A stretch of DNA of 64,000 nt, taken from contig NZ_JOEZ01000024.1 in the NCBI RefSeq assembly GCF_000721175.1, forward strand, positions 114,407 to 178,406, in the 5' to 3' direction. Origin of the DNA: Streptomyces anulatus (GTDB taxonomy: Bacteria; Actinomycetota; Actinomycetes; Streptomycetales; Streptomycetaceae). Each line of letters begins with the position of its first letter. Position 1 is the stretch's first letter. The translations under genes were made by a program, and so were the position numbers. This document shows, in pieces, positions 1 to 8,309 of the stretch. The notes beneath the pieces were generated by a model. It searched no databases, had not been told where the DNA came from, and worked only from the letters and a program-made list of their open reading frames with translations.

Positions 1-429
1 CCCGTTGAGCGCCGAGTGCTTCTTCAGGAGGTTGAAGGTGAACTCCACGTCGGCCGCCGTCAGGGGCTTGCCGTCGGCCCACTTCGCCCGCTCGTCCAGG
101 GTGAAGGTGACCTTGGTGAAGTTGTCCTCCCAGGCCCATTCGGTGGCGAGCCAGGGGTCGGCCTTCTCGGTGGGCTTGATCATGTTCGTCATGGCCAGCG
201 GCTCGTAGATCATGTAGCGGTAGCCGAGGACCGCGCCCGCCGAGGTGTTGAGGAACGGGTTGCTGTTGTTGGTCTGCGGCCCGTCCGGCTTGCCCAGGGT
301 CAGCACGCCCCGCGCGGCGCCGCCCCCCTTGTCGGCACCCGAGTTGGCGTTCGAGCAGCCGGCGGCGAGCGCCACCACGGCGGTGGCCGCGGCGACCGCT
401 TTGAGGGTGGTTCGACGGCGTACGGACAT
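1..429 (-). CDS. ABC transporter family 5 substrate-binding lipoprotein (partial)
   Basis: This is the N-terminal 143 codons of a gene that runs off the left edge. The protein begins with basic residues, a hydrophobic stretch and a lipobox LAAGC (Cys at about residue 25), so it should be a lipid-anchored extracellular protein. After the linker it reads like a family 5 (DppA/OppA-type) solute-binding protein, with PFLNTSAG, YRYMIYEPL, WLATEWAWEDN and the typical WADGKPLTAADVEFTF segment. The ATG at 429 has a GGAGTC-type Shine-Dalgarno just upstream. It lies 88 nt downstream of a LacI-type regulator on the same strand, which suggests a sugar or oligosaccharide importer rather than a peptide one; the substrate cannot be read from the sequence. 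Family call firm, ligand unknown. Confidence 0.88.
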   Translation of the reverse strand, partial: MSVRRRTTLKAVAAATAVVALAAGCSNANSGADKGGGAARGVLTLGKPDGPQTNNSNPFLNTSAGAVLGYRYMIYEPLAMTNMIKPTEKADPWLATEWAWEDNFTKVTFTLDERAKWADGKPLTAADVEFTFNLLKKHSALNG

Positions 430-517
430 GGCGACTCCAGGAAGGGGCTGCCGGGGTCGGAGAGATCCCGGCGGGCGGAAGGGTGCGAAGCGGAGCGCGG
501 CCGTGCGGCCGGGTCCG

Positions 518-1492
518 TCACGGCGCCGAGTGGCGCACGACCAGTTCGGTGGGCAGCACGGCCGGTCCGTCCGGTACGGGCGTGCCGCCGAGGTGGGAGA
601 GCAGCATCCGGGCCGCCGTCTCGCCCATCCGGCGGGTGGGCTGGCGCACGGTGGTCAGGGGCGGTTCGGTGTGTTCGGCCATCGGGATGTCGTCGAAGCC
701 GACGACGGCGATGTCGTCCGGGACCCGGCGTCCGGCGGCCCGCAGGGCGCGCAGCACACCGGCCGCGCTGATGTCGTTGTGCGCGAAGACGGAGTCGAAC
801 GCGACGCCGCGCGCGAGGAGTTCCTCGACGGCGAGCCGGCCGCCGCGTTCGGTGAAGTCTCCTTCGACGACCAGGTCGGTGGGCAGGACGGAACGGAATC
901 CGCTGAGCCGGTCCCGTACGCAGCCGAAGTGCTGGGGGCCGGTCAGGACCAGGGGCCGGGAGCGTCCGGCGGCGTGCAGGTGGCGGGCCGCGGACGCACC
1001 TCCCTCGTGGTTGGTGGTCACGACGGAGGGGAATTCGGGGTGGTGGCCGCGATCGTCGATGAGCACGATCGGCAGGCCGTCGCGGTGCAGCTCGGTGAGG
1101 TGGCCGAGGGTGTTCTCGGGCTCCACGACGACGAGCCCGTCGAAGGCGCGCGCGGACACCTGGCTGGTGAAGCGCTGGACGGACTCGGCCCCGCGGTTGC
1201 AGGTGAAGAGCAGCATTCCGTAGTCGGCGGCCTCGACGGTGTCGACGACGCCCTGGAGCAGTTCGCCCATCCACGGCCAGGTCAGCGAGGGCACGAGCAT
1301 GCCGACCGTACGGCTGGATCCGCGGGCGAGACCGACGGCTCCCGAGCTGGGGACGTAGCCGAGCTGTGCGATCACTTCACGAACGCGGGCGGCCGTGGAA
1401 CGGTCCACCTCGCCCTTGGTGTTGATGACCCGCGACACGGTCGTCTTGCTGACGCCGGCCTCACGGGCGACATCGGCGATGGTGACACGCAT
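518..1492 (-). CDS. LacI family transcriptional repressor
   Basis: This 324-aa protein has an N-terminal LacI helix-turn-helix (MRVTIADVAREAGVSKTTVS, residues 1-20) followed by a periplasmic-binding-protein-like effector domain (from about residue 60, with VGMLVPSLTWPWMGELLQG and FDDIPMAEHTEPPLTTV near the end). LacI proteins bind palindromic operators and are released by a sugar ligand. The ATG at 1492 was chosen because the HTH begins there and GGAGG lies 7 nt upstream; an upstream in-frame extension to 1576 has no family homology. The gene precedes the solute-binding lipoprotein on the same strand, so the pair is probably a local sugar-uptake regulator and target. A perfect palindrome at 1592-1617 is the likely operator. 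Confidence 0.93.
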   Translation of the reverse strand: MRVTIADVAREAGVSKTTVSRVINTKGEVDRSTAARVREVIAQLGYVPSSGAVGLARGSSRTVGMLVPSLTWPWMGELLQGVVDTVEAADYGMLLFTCNRGAESVQRFTSQVSARAFDGLVVVEPENTLGHLTELHRDGLPIVLIDDRGHHPEFPSVVTTNHEGGASAARHLHAAGRSRPLVLTGPQHFGCVRDRLSGFRSVLPTDLVVEGDFTERGGRLAVEELLARGVAFDSVFAHNDISAAGVLRALRAAGRRVPDDIAVVGFDDIPMAEHTEPPLTTVRQPTRRMGETAARMLLSHLGGTPVPDGPAVLPTELVVRHSAP

Positions 1493-1591
1493 CTGGGCCT
1501 CCGTTGGACCAGGCAGGAGCGGGATACGAGCAGGTGGGAGCAGCGTGGGGCAGCGCGGCGGGCAGACCGGCGACACGTCGGCCGACGCGTT

Positions 1592-1617
1592 CGGTACCGG
1601 TTCCGGAACCGGTACCG
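1592..1617. promoter_or_regulatory. 26-bp perfect palindrome, likely LacI operator
   Basis: The 26 bp form a perfect inverted repeat built of CGGTACCGG, a central TTCCGGAA and CCGGTACCG. It lies 100 bp upstream of the lacI start in an otherwise gene-free stretch. A central CpG flanked by symmetric arms is typical of LacI-family operators. Autoregulation, and control of the downstream transporter, is inferred. Apart from this palindrome I see nothing else in 1493-1730. Confidence 0.65.
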
Positions 1618-1730
1618 GCGTTGGGGCTGGAGTTAACCGCGCCGATACGGGGCCGTCAATACTTCACGTCGAGATTGGTCCGGCCCCATCTGCCCACCAG
1701 GCAGGGAGCCTTGTGTGTTCACCTCTTGAA

Positions 1731-1774
1731 CGCGCGAAAGCCACCACCCCGCGACGGGTGGCGGCTCTCGCGCG
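1731..1774 (-). terminator. Terminator stem-loop after cimA
   Basis: Arms 1731-1749 and 1756-1774 are complementary at 17 of 19 positions, with a 6-nt loop. The hairpin starts 27 nt past the cimA stop. There is no U-tract, as is usual in Streptomyces. Confidence 0.75.
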
Positions 1775-1800
1775 CTGAGGTGCCGGACGTGCTGCCCTTG

Positions 1801-3408
1801 CTACTCCGTGGGCTCGACGCCCGCGCGCAGCAGTCCGTAGGTGTACGCGTCCTCCAGTGCCTGCCAGGAGGCGGCGATGACGTTCTCGGCGACCCCCACG
1901 GTCGCCCAGTCGCCGGTGCCGTCGCCCGTGGTGATGAGGACGCGGGTGGTGGACTCGGTGCCGGTGCGGCCCTCCAGGATGCGGACCTTGTAGTCGACCA
2001 GCTCCAGCTTGGCGAGCTGCGGGTAGATCCGCTCCAGGGCCACGCGCAGCGCACGGTCCAGCGCGTTGACCGGGCCGTTGCCCTCGGCGGTGGCGACGAG
2101 CCGCTCGCCCTTGGCCCAGAGCTTCACGGTCGCCTCGTTGGCGTGGGTGCCGTCGGGGCGGTCCTCGACGATCGCCCGCCAGGACTCGGTGCGGAAGTAG
2201 CGCCGGGCCCGGCCCTCGACCTCGCCGCGCAGCAGCAGTTCGAAGGAGGCGTCGGCCGCCTCGTAGGTGTAGCCCTGGAGTTCGCGCTCCTTGACCCGCT
2301 CCACGACCCGGCCGACCAGGGCGCGGTCGTCGCCGAGGTCGACGCCGAGCTCCTTGCCCTTCAGCTCGATGGAGGCGCGGCCCGCCATGTCGGAGACCAG
2401 CATCCGCATGGTGTTGCCGACCAGCTCCGGGTCGATGTGCTGGTACAGGTCGGGGTCGACCTTGATGGCGGAGGCGTGCAGCCCGGCCTTGTGGGCGAAG
2501 GCCGAGACGCCCACGTACGGCTGGTGGGTGGAGGGCGTGAGGTTGACGACCTCGGCGATGGCGTGCGAGATGCGGGTCATCTCGGCGAGCGCGCCCTCGG
2601 GCAGCACCTTCATTCCGTACTTCAGTTCCAGGGCTGCGACGACGGGGAAGAGGTTGGCGTTGCCGACCCGCTCGCCGTAGCCGTTGGCCGTGCACTGGAC
2701 GTGGGTGGCGCCGGCGTCCACGGCGGCCAGGGTGTTGGCGACGGCGCAGCCGGTGTCGTCCTGGGCGTGGATGCCGAGCCGGGCGCCGGTGTCGGCGACG
2801 ACGGTGGAGACGACCGCCTGGACCTGGGCGGGGAGCATGCCGCCGTTGGTGTCGCAGAGGATGACGACCTCGGCGCCCGCCTCGTACGCGGTACGGACCA
2901 CGGACTTGGCGTACTCGGCGTTGGCGCGGTAGCCGTCGAAGAAGTGCTCACAGTCCACGAAGACCCTGCGGCCCTGTTCGCGCAGGTGGGAGACGGTGTC
3001 GCGGACCATCTCCAGGTTCTCGGCCAGGGTGGTGCGCAGAGCCAGCTCCACATGGCGGTCGTGCGCCTTGGCCACCAGCGTGATCACCGGCGCGCCGGAG
3101 GTCAGGAGTGCCTTCACCTGGGGGTCGTCGGCCGCGCTGCCACCGGCCCTGCGGGTCGCGCCGAACGCCACGAGCTGGGCGTTCTCGAAGGTGATCTCCT
3201 GCTGGGCACGGGCGAAGAACTCCGTGTCGCGCGGGTTGGCCCCCGGCCAGCCGCCCTCGATGTATCCCACACCGAAGGTGTCCAGATGACGGGCGATGGT
3301 CAGCTTGTCGGCGACCGTCAGGTTGATGCCCTCACGCTGAGCACCGTCGCGCAGTGTGGTGTCGAAGACATGGAAACTGTCGTCGGGGGCCGTGGCCTTG
3401 GTGGTCAT
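1801..3408 (-). CDS. cimA: Citramalate synthase
   Basis: The 535-aa protein belongs to the HMG-CoA-lyase-like/LeuA superfamily: the DTTLRDGAQREG motif (residues 16-27, catalytic Arg20 and Asp21) opens the TIM barrel, LHASAIKVD lies in the linker, and the C-terminal 130 residues form the LeuA-type regulatory dimer domain. The CimA/LeuA2 subgroup condenses acetyl-CoA with pyruvate to (R)-citramalate for isoleucine synthesis. The sequence family is often labelled 2-isopropylmalate synthase; the Ile-codon leader at 3706-3741 argues for the isoleucine role. The ATG at 3408 is preceded by CAGGAGTC; a longer reading frame to 3690 only translates the leader and terminator. It stands alone, with its own leader and attenuator. 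Confidence 0.88.
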   Translation of the reverse strand: MTTKATAPDDSFHVFDTTLRDGAQREGINLTVADKLTIARHLDTFGVGYIEGGWPGANPRDTEFFARAQQEITFENAQLVAFGATRRAGGSAADDPQVKALLTSGAPVITLVAKAHDRHVELALRTTLAENLEMVRDTVSHLREQGRRVFVDCEHFFDGYRANAEYAKSVVRTAYEAGAEVVILCDTNGGMLPAQVQAVVSTVVADTGARLGIHAQDDTGCAVANTLAAVDAGATHVQCTANGYGERVGNANLFPVVAALELKYGMKVLPEGALAEMTRISHAIAEVVNLTPSTHQPYVGVSAFAHKAGLHASAIKVDPDLYQHIDPELVGNTMRMLVSDMAGRASIELKGKELGVDLGDDRALVGRVVERVKERELQGYTYEAADASFELLLRGEVEGRARRYFRTESWRAIVEDRPDGTHANEATVKLWAKGERLVATAEGNGPVNALDRALRVALERIYPQLAKLELVDYKVRILEGRTGTESTTRVLITTGDGTGDWATVGVAENVIAASWQALEDAYTYGLLRAGVEPTE

Positions 3409-3450
3409 GCTGATCTGACTCCTGTCGGATGAGTGGATCCGGACGGTCGG

Positions 3451-3560
3451 GGGCCTGTTCGGGGTTCCCCACGCGAAGCGCGGGCGCGGCGGCGTTCGGT
3501 GCGTGCGATCGGCGTGCGTGCTGGGCGTCGCCGCGCAGACGGGGAACCCGGAACAGGCCC
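3451..3560. repeat. Palindromic element, copy A (110 bp)
   Basis: Outer arms 3451-3470 and 3541-3560 are complementary at 19 of 20 positions. The inside carries the two motifs shared with the other copies, GGTGCGTGCGATCG and CGTGCGTGCTGGGCGTCGCC. This copy sits inside the cimA mRNA leader, between the attenuator hairpin and the start codon. Related copies lie at 31937-32099, 47774-47950, 56543-56707 and (partial) 44033-44086. Confidence 0.75.
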
Positions 3561-3624
3561 CAGCTCCACTTGCCCCCATCATCCCGCGCGCTCCGCCCCG
3601 GCCCTGGGTGCGGGCCGGAAAACG

Positions 3625-3650
3625 AAAAAACCCCTCGCGGGTGCGAGAGG
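3625..3650 (-). terminator. cimA attenuator (terminator with U6 tract)
   Basis: On the minus strand CCTCTCGC and GCGAGGGG form a tight hairpin followed directly by six T (positions 3630-3625). A genuine U-tract is rare in this genome and marks it as a Rho-independent terminator. It lies 217 nt upstream of the cimA start and 55 nt after the stop of the leader peptide. An earlier hairpin (3683-3700, CCGTAC/GTACGG) could be the pause structure. The layout matches translation-coupled attenuation. Confidence 0.8.
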
Positions 3651-3705
3651 TCTGCGCGCGGGTCTGGGGCACGATGGCCGCGCCGTACATGGTGGTACGG
3701 GGCGG

Positions 3706-3741
3706 TCACTGCGGACCGGCGCGCCTGCTGCCAATAATCAT
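3706..3741 (-). CDS. cimA leader peptide with tandem Ile codons
   Basis: An 11-codon ORF reads MIIGSRRAGPQ, with Ile at codons 2 and 3 (both ATT, a rare codon in this GC-rich genome). It precedes the U-tract terminator at 3625-3650. Stalling at the Ile codons when isoleucine is scarce would allow an antiterminator to form and cimA to be read. There is no strong Shine-Dalgarno, so translation may be leaderless or weak. Function is inferred from position and codon content. Confidence 0.6.
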   Translation of the reverse strand: MIIGSRRAGPQ

Positions 3742-3846
3742 GACGAACGAGGACACAGCAGAAGTCTCGCACAGCGACGGCGCCGTGACGGCGGTGTCTC
3801 AGGATGCGGTCGTGACGCTGGTCGCACTCGTGCCGCACGGTGGGGT

Positions 3847-3887
3847 ACGGGCGCCGTGAGCGCGGGTCACGGGCGCCGTGAGCGCGG
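3847..3887. repeat. 19-bp direct repeat upstream of cimA
   Basis: ACGGGCGCCGTGAGCGCGG occurs at 3847-3865 and again at 3869-3887, a 22-bp offset of about two helical turns. It lies between the tetR stop and the cimA promoter region, so it could hold a tandem protein-binding site or be a chance duplication. Confidence 0.5.
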
Positions 3888-3890
3888 TGC

Positions 3891-4505
3891 TCACGCGGGG
3901 CCCCGCGTCAGCGTCTCGTCGAGGAACTCCGCCGCCTGCGCCAGCACCCGCTCGCGCCCCGTCCCCGGGATCCCGACCGTCAGATGGACGCTGAACCCGT
4001 CGAGCAGCGCCCGCAGCCGGGCGGCGAACCGGTCGGCGTCCACCGGCCGGAACTCCCCGCGCGAGACTCCCTCGGCGAGCAGCGCCACCAGGTCGCGGTG
4101 CCAGGCGCCCTCGATGGCGGCCTGCCGGGTGCGGGCGTCGTCGTCGGCGTTCCGCGAGCGGCCCCAGACCTCCAGCCAGAGCGTCCAGTGCGGGTCCCGG
4201 TGCCCGGCGGGGAGGTAGAGGCCGATGTACGCGTCCAGCCGCTCGCGGGCCGTCCCCGGTTCGGCGAGGAGGGCGCGGCGCTCGGCCCCGAGGCGGTTCT
4301 CGCTCCACTCCAGGGTCCGCAGGAGCAGTTCGTCCTTGGTGCGGAAGTAGTAGAGCAGGTGCCCGCTGCTCATCCCCACCTCCCGCCCGAGCCCGGCCAT
4401 GGTCAGCCCGTCGAGCCCGCGCTCGGCGATGGTGGCCATGGCGGCGGCGAGGACGTCCTCGCGGGGCGGGGCGGCGTGGTGGGTGCGGCGGGGGGCGGGG
4501 GTCAT
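3891..4505 (-). CDS. TetR family regulator of the agmatine deiminase operon
   Basis: The 204-aa protein has a TetR N-terminal HTH (about residues 15-60; MATIAERGLDGLTMAGLGREVG then YYFRTKDELL) and an all-helical ligand-binding domain of the BetI type (YLPAGHRDPHWTLWLEVWGRSRN). Its ATG overlaps the stop of the agmatine deiminase gene by four bases (ATGA), so the two are translationally coupled. The probable operator is the 23-bp palindrome at 5571-5593, ahead of the first gene. The usual logic would be autorepression relieved by agmatine, a polyamine or a related amine; the ligand is inference. Confidence 0.9.
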   Translation of the reverse strand: MTPAPRRTHHAAPPREDVLAAAMATIAERGLDGLTMAGLGREVGMSSGHLLYYFRTKDELLLRTLEWSENRLGAERRALLAEPGTARERLDAYIGLYLPAGHRDPHWTLWLEVWGRSRNADDDARTRQAAIEGAWHRDLVALLAEGVSRGEFRPVDADRFAARLRALLDGFSVHLTVGIPGTGRERVLAQAAEFLDETLTRGPA

Positions 4506-5548
4506 GGGTTGACTCGGACCTTCGGCTGCTGCTGGGTGATGCAGTGGATGCCTCCACCGCCGGCAAAGATCCTACGGGCGTCGACCGGTGTCACCGTACG
4601 GTCCGGGAACAGGCCCCGGAAGATCGCGGCGGCCTCCTCGTCGCGCGGGTCGTCGAAGGCGCAGAGGACCACGCCGTCGTTGCAGAGGTAGTGGTTGATG
4701 TAGGAGTAGTCGACCCACTCCCCGTCCTCGTCGCGCAGCACGGTGGGCGCGGGCACCTCGACGACTTCCAGAGGGCGGCCCCGGGCGTCGGTGGCGGCCC
4801 GCAGCACGGCCAGCAGCTCCCGGGTGACCTCGTGGTCGGGGTGGGCCGGGTCCGGCTGGACGTGCGCGACGACGGTGCCCGGGCGGGCGAAGGCGGCGAC
4901 GATGTCGACATGGCCGAGCGTGCCGTACGTCCCGTAGTCGCCGGTCAGCCCCCGCGGGAGCCAGATGGCCTTCTCGGTGCCGAGCCTGGCGTGGATCTCC
5001 GCCTCGACCTGCCCCTTGCTCCAGCCGGGGTTGCGCTCCTCGCCGAGCTGGACGGTCTCGGTGAGCAGGACGGTGCCTTCGCCGTCGACGTGGATCGCGC
5101 CGCCCTCGTTGACGAGCGGGGAGCCGTGGGCGGGGGCCCCGGCCAGCTCGGCGACGGCCCGGGCGATGTGCTGGTCGTGCTCCCAGCGGGCCCAGCCCTG
5201 GGCGCCCCAGCCGTTGAACGTCCAGTCGACGGCGGCGAGCGTGCGGCCGTCGGTGACGAAGGTGGGGCCGATGTCCCGCATCCAGGCGTCGTCGAGCGGC
5301 CGCAGGACCAGCTCGACGTCCGGCCCGAGCAGCGCGGCGGCACCCGCCTCCTGACCGGGCCCGACGACCATGGTGACCGGCTCGAAGCGGCGTACGGCAC
5401 GGGCGACGTCGGCCCAGGCGCGACGGGCCTCGTCCAGCTCGGCGTCGGAGGCGAAGGTGGGGTTGGGCCCGGGCCAGGCCATCCAGGTGCGCTCGTGCGG
5501 GGCCCACTCGGGGGGCATGCGGAAGGGTGAGGGGGCGGCGGCCGGCAT
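4502..5548 (-). CDS. aguA: Agmatine deiminase
   Basis: A 348-aa porphyromonas-type peptidylarginine deiminase/agmatine deiminase, close to the usual family length. Agmatine deiminase converts agmatine to N-carbamoylputrescine and ammonia in the polyamine route. Visible motifs are MPPEWAPHERTWMAWP near the N terminus, DDAWMRDIGPTF, NEGGAIHVD, the histidine-bearing TLGHVDIVAAF, and GGGGIHCITQQQP with the catalytic Cys at about residue 336. The ATG at 5548 has CAGGAGC upstream; MPPEW ten codons later is an alternative. It is the first gene of a two-gene operon with the overlapping tetR gene. No carbamoylputrescine amidohydrolase is adjacent, so the rest of the pathway is elsewhere. Confidence 0.92.
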   Translation of the reverse strand: MPAAAPSPFRMPPEWAPHERTWMAWPGPNPTFASDAELDEARRAWADVARAVRRFEPVTMVVGPGQEAGAAALLGPDVELVLRPLDDAWMRDIGPTFVTDGRTLAAVDWTFNGWGAQGWARWEHDQHIARAVAELAGAPAHGSPLVNEGGAIHVDGEGTVLLTETVQLGEERNPGWSKGQVEAEIHARLGTEKAIWLPRGLTGDYGTYGTLGHVDIVAAFARPGTVVAHVQPDPAHPDHEVTRELLAVLRAATDARGRPLEVVEVPAPTVLRDEDGEWVDYSYINHYLCNDGVVLCAFDDPRDEEAAAIFRGLFPDRTVTPVDARRIFAGGGGIHCITQQQPKVRVNP

Positions 5549-5570
5549 GGGGAGCTCCTGGAGCGACTGA

Positions 5571-5593
5571 TGGTTAGAGTGGCACTCTAACCA
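5571..5593. promoter_or_regulatory. Palindromic TetR operator upstream of aguA
   Basis: TGGTTAGAGTG and CACTCTAACCA form perfect 11-bp arms around a single central G, 22 bp upstream of the aguA ATG. The position and symmetry fit a TetR-type operator overlapping the promoter, most simply bound by the TetR protein encoded in the same operon. Confidence 0.75.
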
Positions 5594-5661
5594 CCGCGCA
5601 CAGCCGCACGAAAGGTTCTCGGAGCCTCTTTGAGCGGCGCTCGATTCTCCGTGGACGGAAA

Positions 5662-5696
5662 AGGCCGCACCTGGCGACGGGCGCAGGGTGCGGCCT
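5662..5696 (-). terminator. Terminator after ilvE
   Basis: AGGCCGCACC (5662-5671) and GGTGCGGCCT (5687-5696) form a perfect 10-bp stem 29 nt past the ilvE stop. Confidence 0.8.
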
Positions 5697-5724
5697 GATC
5701 CTGGAGCGGTGGGCCCCCCGGCCC

Positions 5725-6828
5725 TCAGCCGAGCGGGTGCATCCAGCCGTGGGTGTCCTCGACGACACCGCGCTGGATGTCGAGAAGGCGCTCCCGCAGC
5801 TTCATGGTGACCTCGCCGGGCTCGCCCTCGCTCTGGGTCCACTCGCCGCCCTCGGACTTCACCAGGCCGACGGGAGTGATGACGGCGGCGGTGCCGCAGG
5901 CGAAGACCTCGACGAGGGTGCCCTTCGCGGTGTCGTCGCGCCACTGGTCGATGGAGACCCGGCCCTCCTCGGAGCCGTAACCGAGGTCGCGGGCGACCTT
6001 GAGGAGGGAGTCACGGGTGACGCCGGCGAGGAGGGAGCCGGTGAGGGCGGGCGTGATGATCTTCTTGGAGCCGTCCTCCTGGGCGTACACGAAGTAGAGG
6101 TTCATGCCGCCGAGCTCCTCGACCCACTTGTGCTCGACCGCGTCGAGGTAGGCGACCTGGGCGCAGCCGTGTGCGGCGGCCTCGGCCTGGGCGAGGAGGG
6201 AGGCTGCGTAGTTGCCGCCGGTCTTGGCGTCGCCCATGCCGCCCGGGACGGCGCGGACGCGGTTCTCCGAGAGCCAGATGGAGACCGGCTTCACACCGCC
6301 GGGGAAGTAAGCGCCGGCGGGCGAGGCGATGACCAGGAAGAGGTACTCGTTGGCCGGCTTCACGCCGAGGCCGACCTCGGTGGCGATCATGAACGGGCGC
6401 AGGTAGAGGGACTCCTCGCCGCCGTGCGCCGGGACCCACGCCTTGTCCTGCTGCACCAGCGCGTCGCACGCCGCGATGAACGTCTCGACGGGCAGCTCGG
6501 GCATGGCGAGCCGGGCGGCCGAGCGCTGGAAGCGCCGGGCGTTGGCGTCGGGGCGGAAGGAGGCGACCGTGCCGTCGGGCTGGCGGTAGGCCTTGAGCCC
6601 CTCGAAGATCTCCTGCGCGTAGTGCAGGGTCATGTTGGCCGGGTCCAGCGACAGCGGGCCGTAGGGGACCAGTTCGGCGTCATGCCAGCCGCGGCCCCCG
6701 GTCCAGCGGATGGTCACCATGTGATCGGTGAAGTGCCGGCCGAATCCGGGGTTGGCCAGGATCGCCTCGCGCTCCGCGTCGGACAGCGGGTTCGAGGAGG
6801 GCTTGAGCTCGATCGTGGGCGTCGTCAT
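5725..6828 (-). CDS. ilvE: Branched-chain amino acid aminotransferase
   Basis: A 367-aa fold-type IV PLP aminotransferase of the long actinobacterial BCAT type. It exchanges amino groups between glutamate and the 2-keto acids of Leu, Ile and Val. The PLP lysine is K202 in [13 protein letters not shown]; other markers are [35 protein letters not shown] and [11 protein letters not shown]. The start at 6828 has only a weak Shine-Dalgarno. It follows leuB on the same strand, separated by a terminator and about 250 bp, so it probably has its own promoter; GATAAT near 6950 on the minus strand is a possible -10. No branched-chain leader peptide is visible here, unlike at cimA and ilvB. Confidence 0.97.
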   Translation of the reverse strand: MTTPTIELKPSSNPLSDAEREAILANPGFGRHFTDHMVTIRWTGGRGWHDAELVPYGPLSLDPANMTLHYAQEIFEGLKAYRQPDGTVASFRPDANARRFQRSAARLAMPELPVETFIAACDALVQQDKAWVPAHGGEESLYLRPFMIATEVGLGVKPANEYLFLVIASPAGAYFPGGVKPVSIWLSENRVRAVPGGMGDAKTGGNYAASLLAQAEAAAHGCAQVAYLDAVEHKWVEELGGMNLYFVYAQEDGSKKIITPALTGSLLAGVTRDSLLKVARDLGYGSEEGRVSIDQWRDDTAKGTLVEVFACGTAAVITPVGLVKSEGGEWTQSEGEPGEVTMKLRERLLDIQRGVVEDTHGWMHPLG

Positions 6829-7032
6829 GAGTGCGTGTCCTTCACCGGTCTTGTGTGTGATGGACCGCGCTCACGCCCGTTCATGCCCGACGCTTTTCGG
6901 CCAGGTCCTAGGACGTCCGAGCTTTACCGCAAGCCACGGCCCCGCGTTCGATTATCCCTTGCGGGGGGCCGTGCACGAAATGGTGTGAATGCGGTCCAGG
7001 GGTCGATGGTGGCACCCGGGGGCCGCACAGGT

Positions 7033-7068
7033 GAAGCCGCCGGGCGCTTTCGCTGACCCGGCGGCTTC
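7033..7068 (-). terminator. Terminator after leuB
   Basis: GAAGCCGCCGGG (7033-7044) and CCCGGCGGCTTC (7057-7068) make a perfect 12-bp stem starting 17 nt past the leuB stop. Confidence 0.85.
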
Positions 7069-7084
7069 GAATGGAGTCGTCGGG

Positions 7085-8128
7085 TCAGCCCGCTACGCGT
7101 ACCGCGAGGGCGTCGCCGATCTCGTCGGTCGTCCGCGTGGCGTTCTCGTCGCGCTCCGCGAGATCGGCGGAGACGGCGTCCTCGATGCGCGCGGCCTCGG
7201 TCTCGTAGCCGAGGTGGCGCAGCAGGAGGGCGACGGAGAGGACCGTGGCGGTCGGGTCGGCCTTGCCCTGCCCCGCGATGTCGGGGGCGGAGCCGTGGAC
7301 CGGCTCGAACATCGACGGGAACGCGCCCGTCGGGTTGATGTTGCCGGAGGCGGCCAGGCCGATACCGCCGGTCACGGCGGCGGCGAGGTCGGTGAGGATG
7401 TCGCCGAAGAGGTTGTCGGTGACGATGACGTCGAAGCGCTCCGGCTGGGTGACGAAGAAGATCGTCGCGGCGTCGACGTGCAGGTAGTCGGTGCTGACCT
7501 GCGGGTACTCGACGGCGACCCGGTCGAAGGTGTTCTTCCACAGGTGGCCGGCGTAGACGAGGACGTTGTTCTTGTGGACCAGCGTCAGCTTCTTGCGGGG
7601 GCGGGCCGCCGCGCGCTCGAAGGCGTCCCGGACCACGCGCTCGACGCCGTACGCCGTGTTGAGGCTGACCTCGGTGGCGACCTCGGCGGGGGTGCCGGTG
7701 CGCAGCGAGCCGCCGTTGCCGGTGTACGGGCCCTCGGTGCCCTCGCGGACGACGACGAAGTCGATGTCGGGGCGGCCGGCGAGCGGGGTCGCGGTGTTCG
7801 GGAAGAGCTTGGAGGGCCGCAGGTTGATGAAGTGGTCGAAGGCGAAACGCAGCTTCAGCAGCAGCCCGCGCTCCAGGACGCCGGACGGCACGGACGGGTC
7901 GCCGATCGCGCCGAGGAGGATGGCGTCGTGGTTCTTGAGGGCTTCCAGCTCCGCGTCCGGGAGGGTGTCACCGGTGCGGTGCCAGCGCTGGGCGCCGAGG
8001 TCGTACTCCTTGGTCTCCAGCTTCACATCCTGCGGGAGGACAGCGTTGAGGACCTTGAGGCCCTGGGCCACGACTTCCTGGCCGATTCCGTCACCGGGGA
8101 TCACTGCGAGATCGATGCTGCGAGACAT
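7085..8128 (-). CDS. leuB: 3-isopropylmalate dehydrogenase
   Basis: A 347-aa isocitrate/isopropylmalate dehydrogenase family protein that oxidises and decarboxylates 3-isopropylmalate with NAD+ in leucine synthesis. Visible motifs include [14 protein letters not shown] at the N terminus, the substrate-binding [11 protein letters not shown] and [12 protein letters not shown], the catalytic-lysine region [28 protein letters not shown] with the metal-binding aspartates, and the NAD-binding [19 protein letters not shown]. The ATG at 8128 is the only start upstream of the conserved motif. A monocistronic arrangement is likely because a terminator follows. Confidence 0.97.
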   Translation of the reverse strand: MSRSIDLAVIPGDGIGQEVVAQGLKVLNAVLPQDVKLETKEYDLGAQRWHRTGDTLPDAELEALKNHDAILLGAIGDPSVPSGVLERGLLLKLRFAFDHFINLRPSKLFPNTATPLAGRPDIDFVVVREGTEGPYTGNGGSLRTGTPAEVATEVSLNTAYGVERVVRDAFERAAARPRKKLTLVHKNNVLVYAGHLWKNTFDRVAVEYPQVSTDYLHVDAATIFFVTQPERFDVIVTDNLFGDILTDLAAAVTGGIGLAASGNINPTGAFPSMFEPVHGSAPDIAGQGKADPTATVLSVALLLRHLGYETEAARIEDAVSADLAERDENATRTTDEIGDALAVRVAG

Positions 8129-8309
8129 GCCGGAAGCCTAACGGTGCGTCCCACCCCATGACATCCGACGTCCACCATGCGGACGGAACGCAGGGGCCGC
8201 GCTGGTGATCGGTGTACGGGCGGGCGGATACAGGTGCGAGGGGGGTGGGTGCGCGCGGGTGGCCGGGGGCGGATGGCGGGCCCCCGGCTCACGGGCGCGA
8301 ACCCTCGGC

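Noticed and set aside
1801..3408. Naming the gene leuA (2-isopropylmalate synthase)
   Set aside because: The Ile codons in the leader and the CimA-type length and N terminus fit citramalate synthase better; LeuA proper should lie elsewhere.
3409..3690. N-terminal extension of cimA up to 3690
   Set aside because: It would translate the attenuator and palindromic element A; the family start and Shine-Dalgarno are at 3408.
6829..6892. A leader-peptide attenuator for ilvE
   Set aside because: The short ORF upstream ([10 protein letters not shown]...) has no run of Ile, Leu or Val codons and no U-tract terminator follows.
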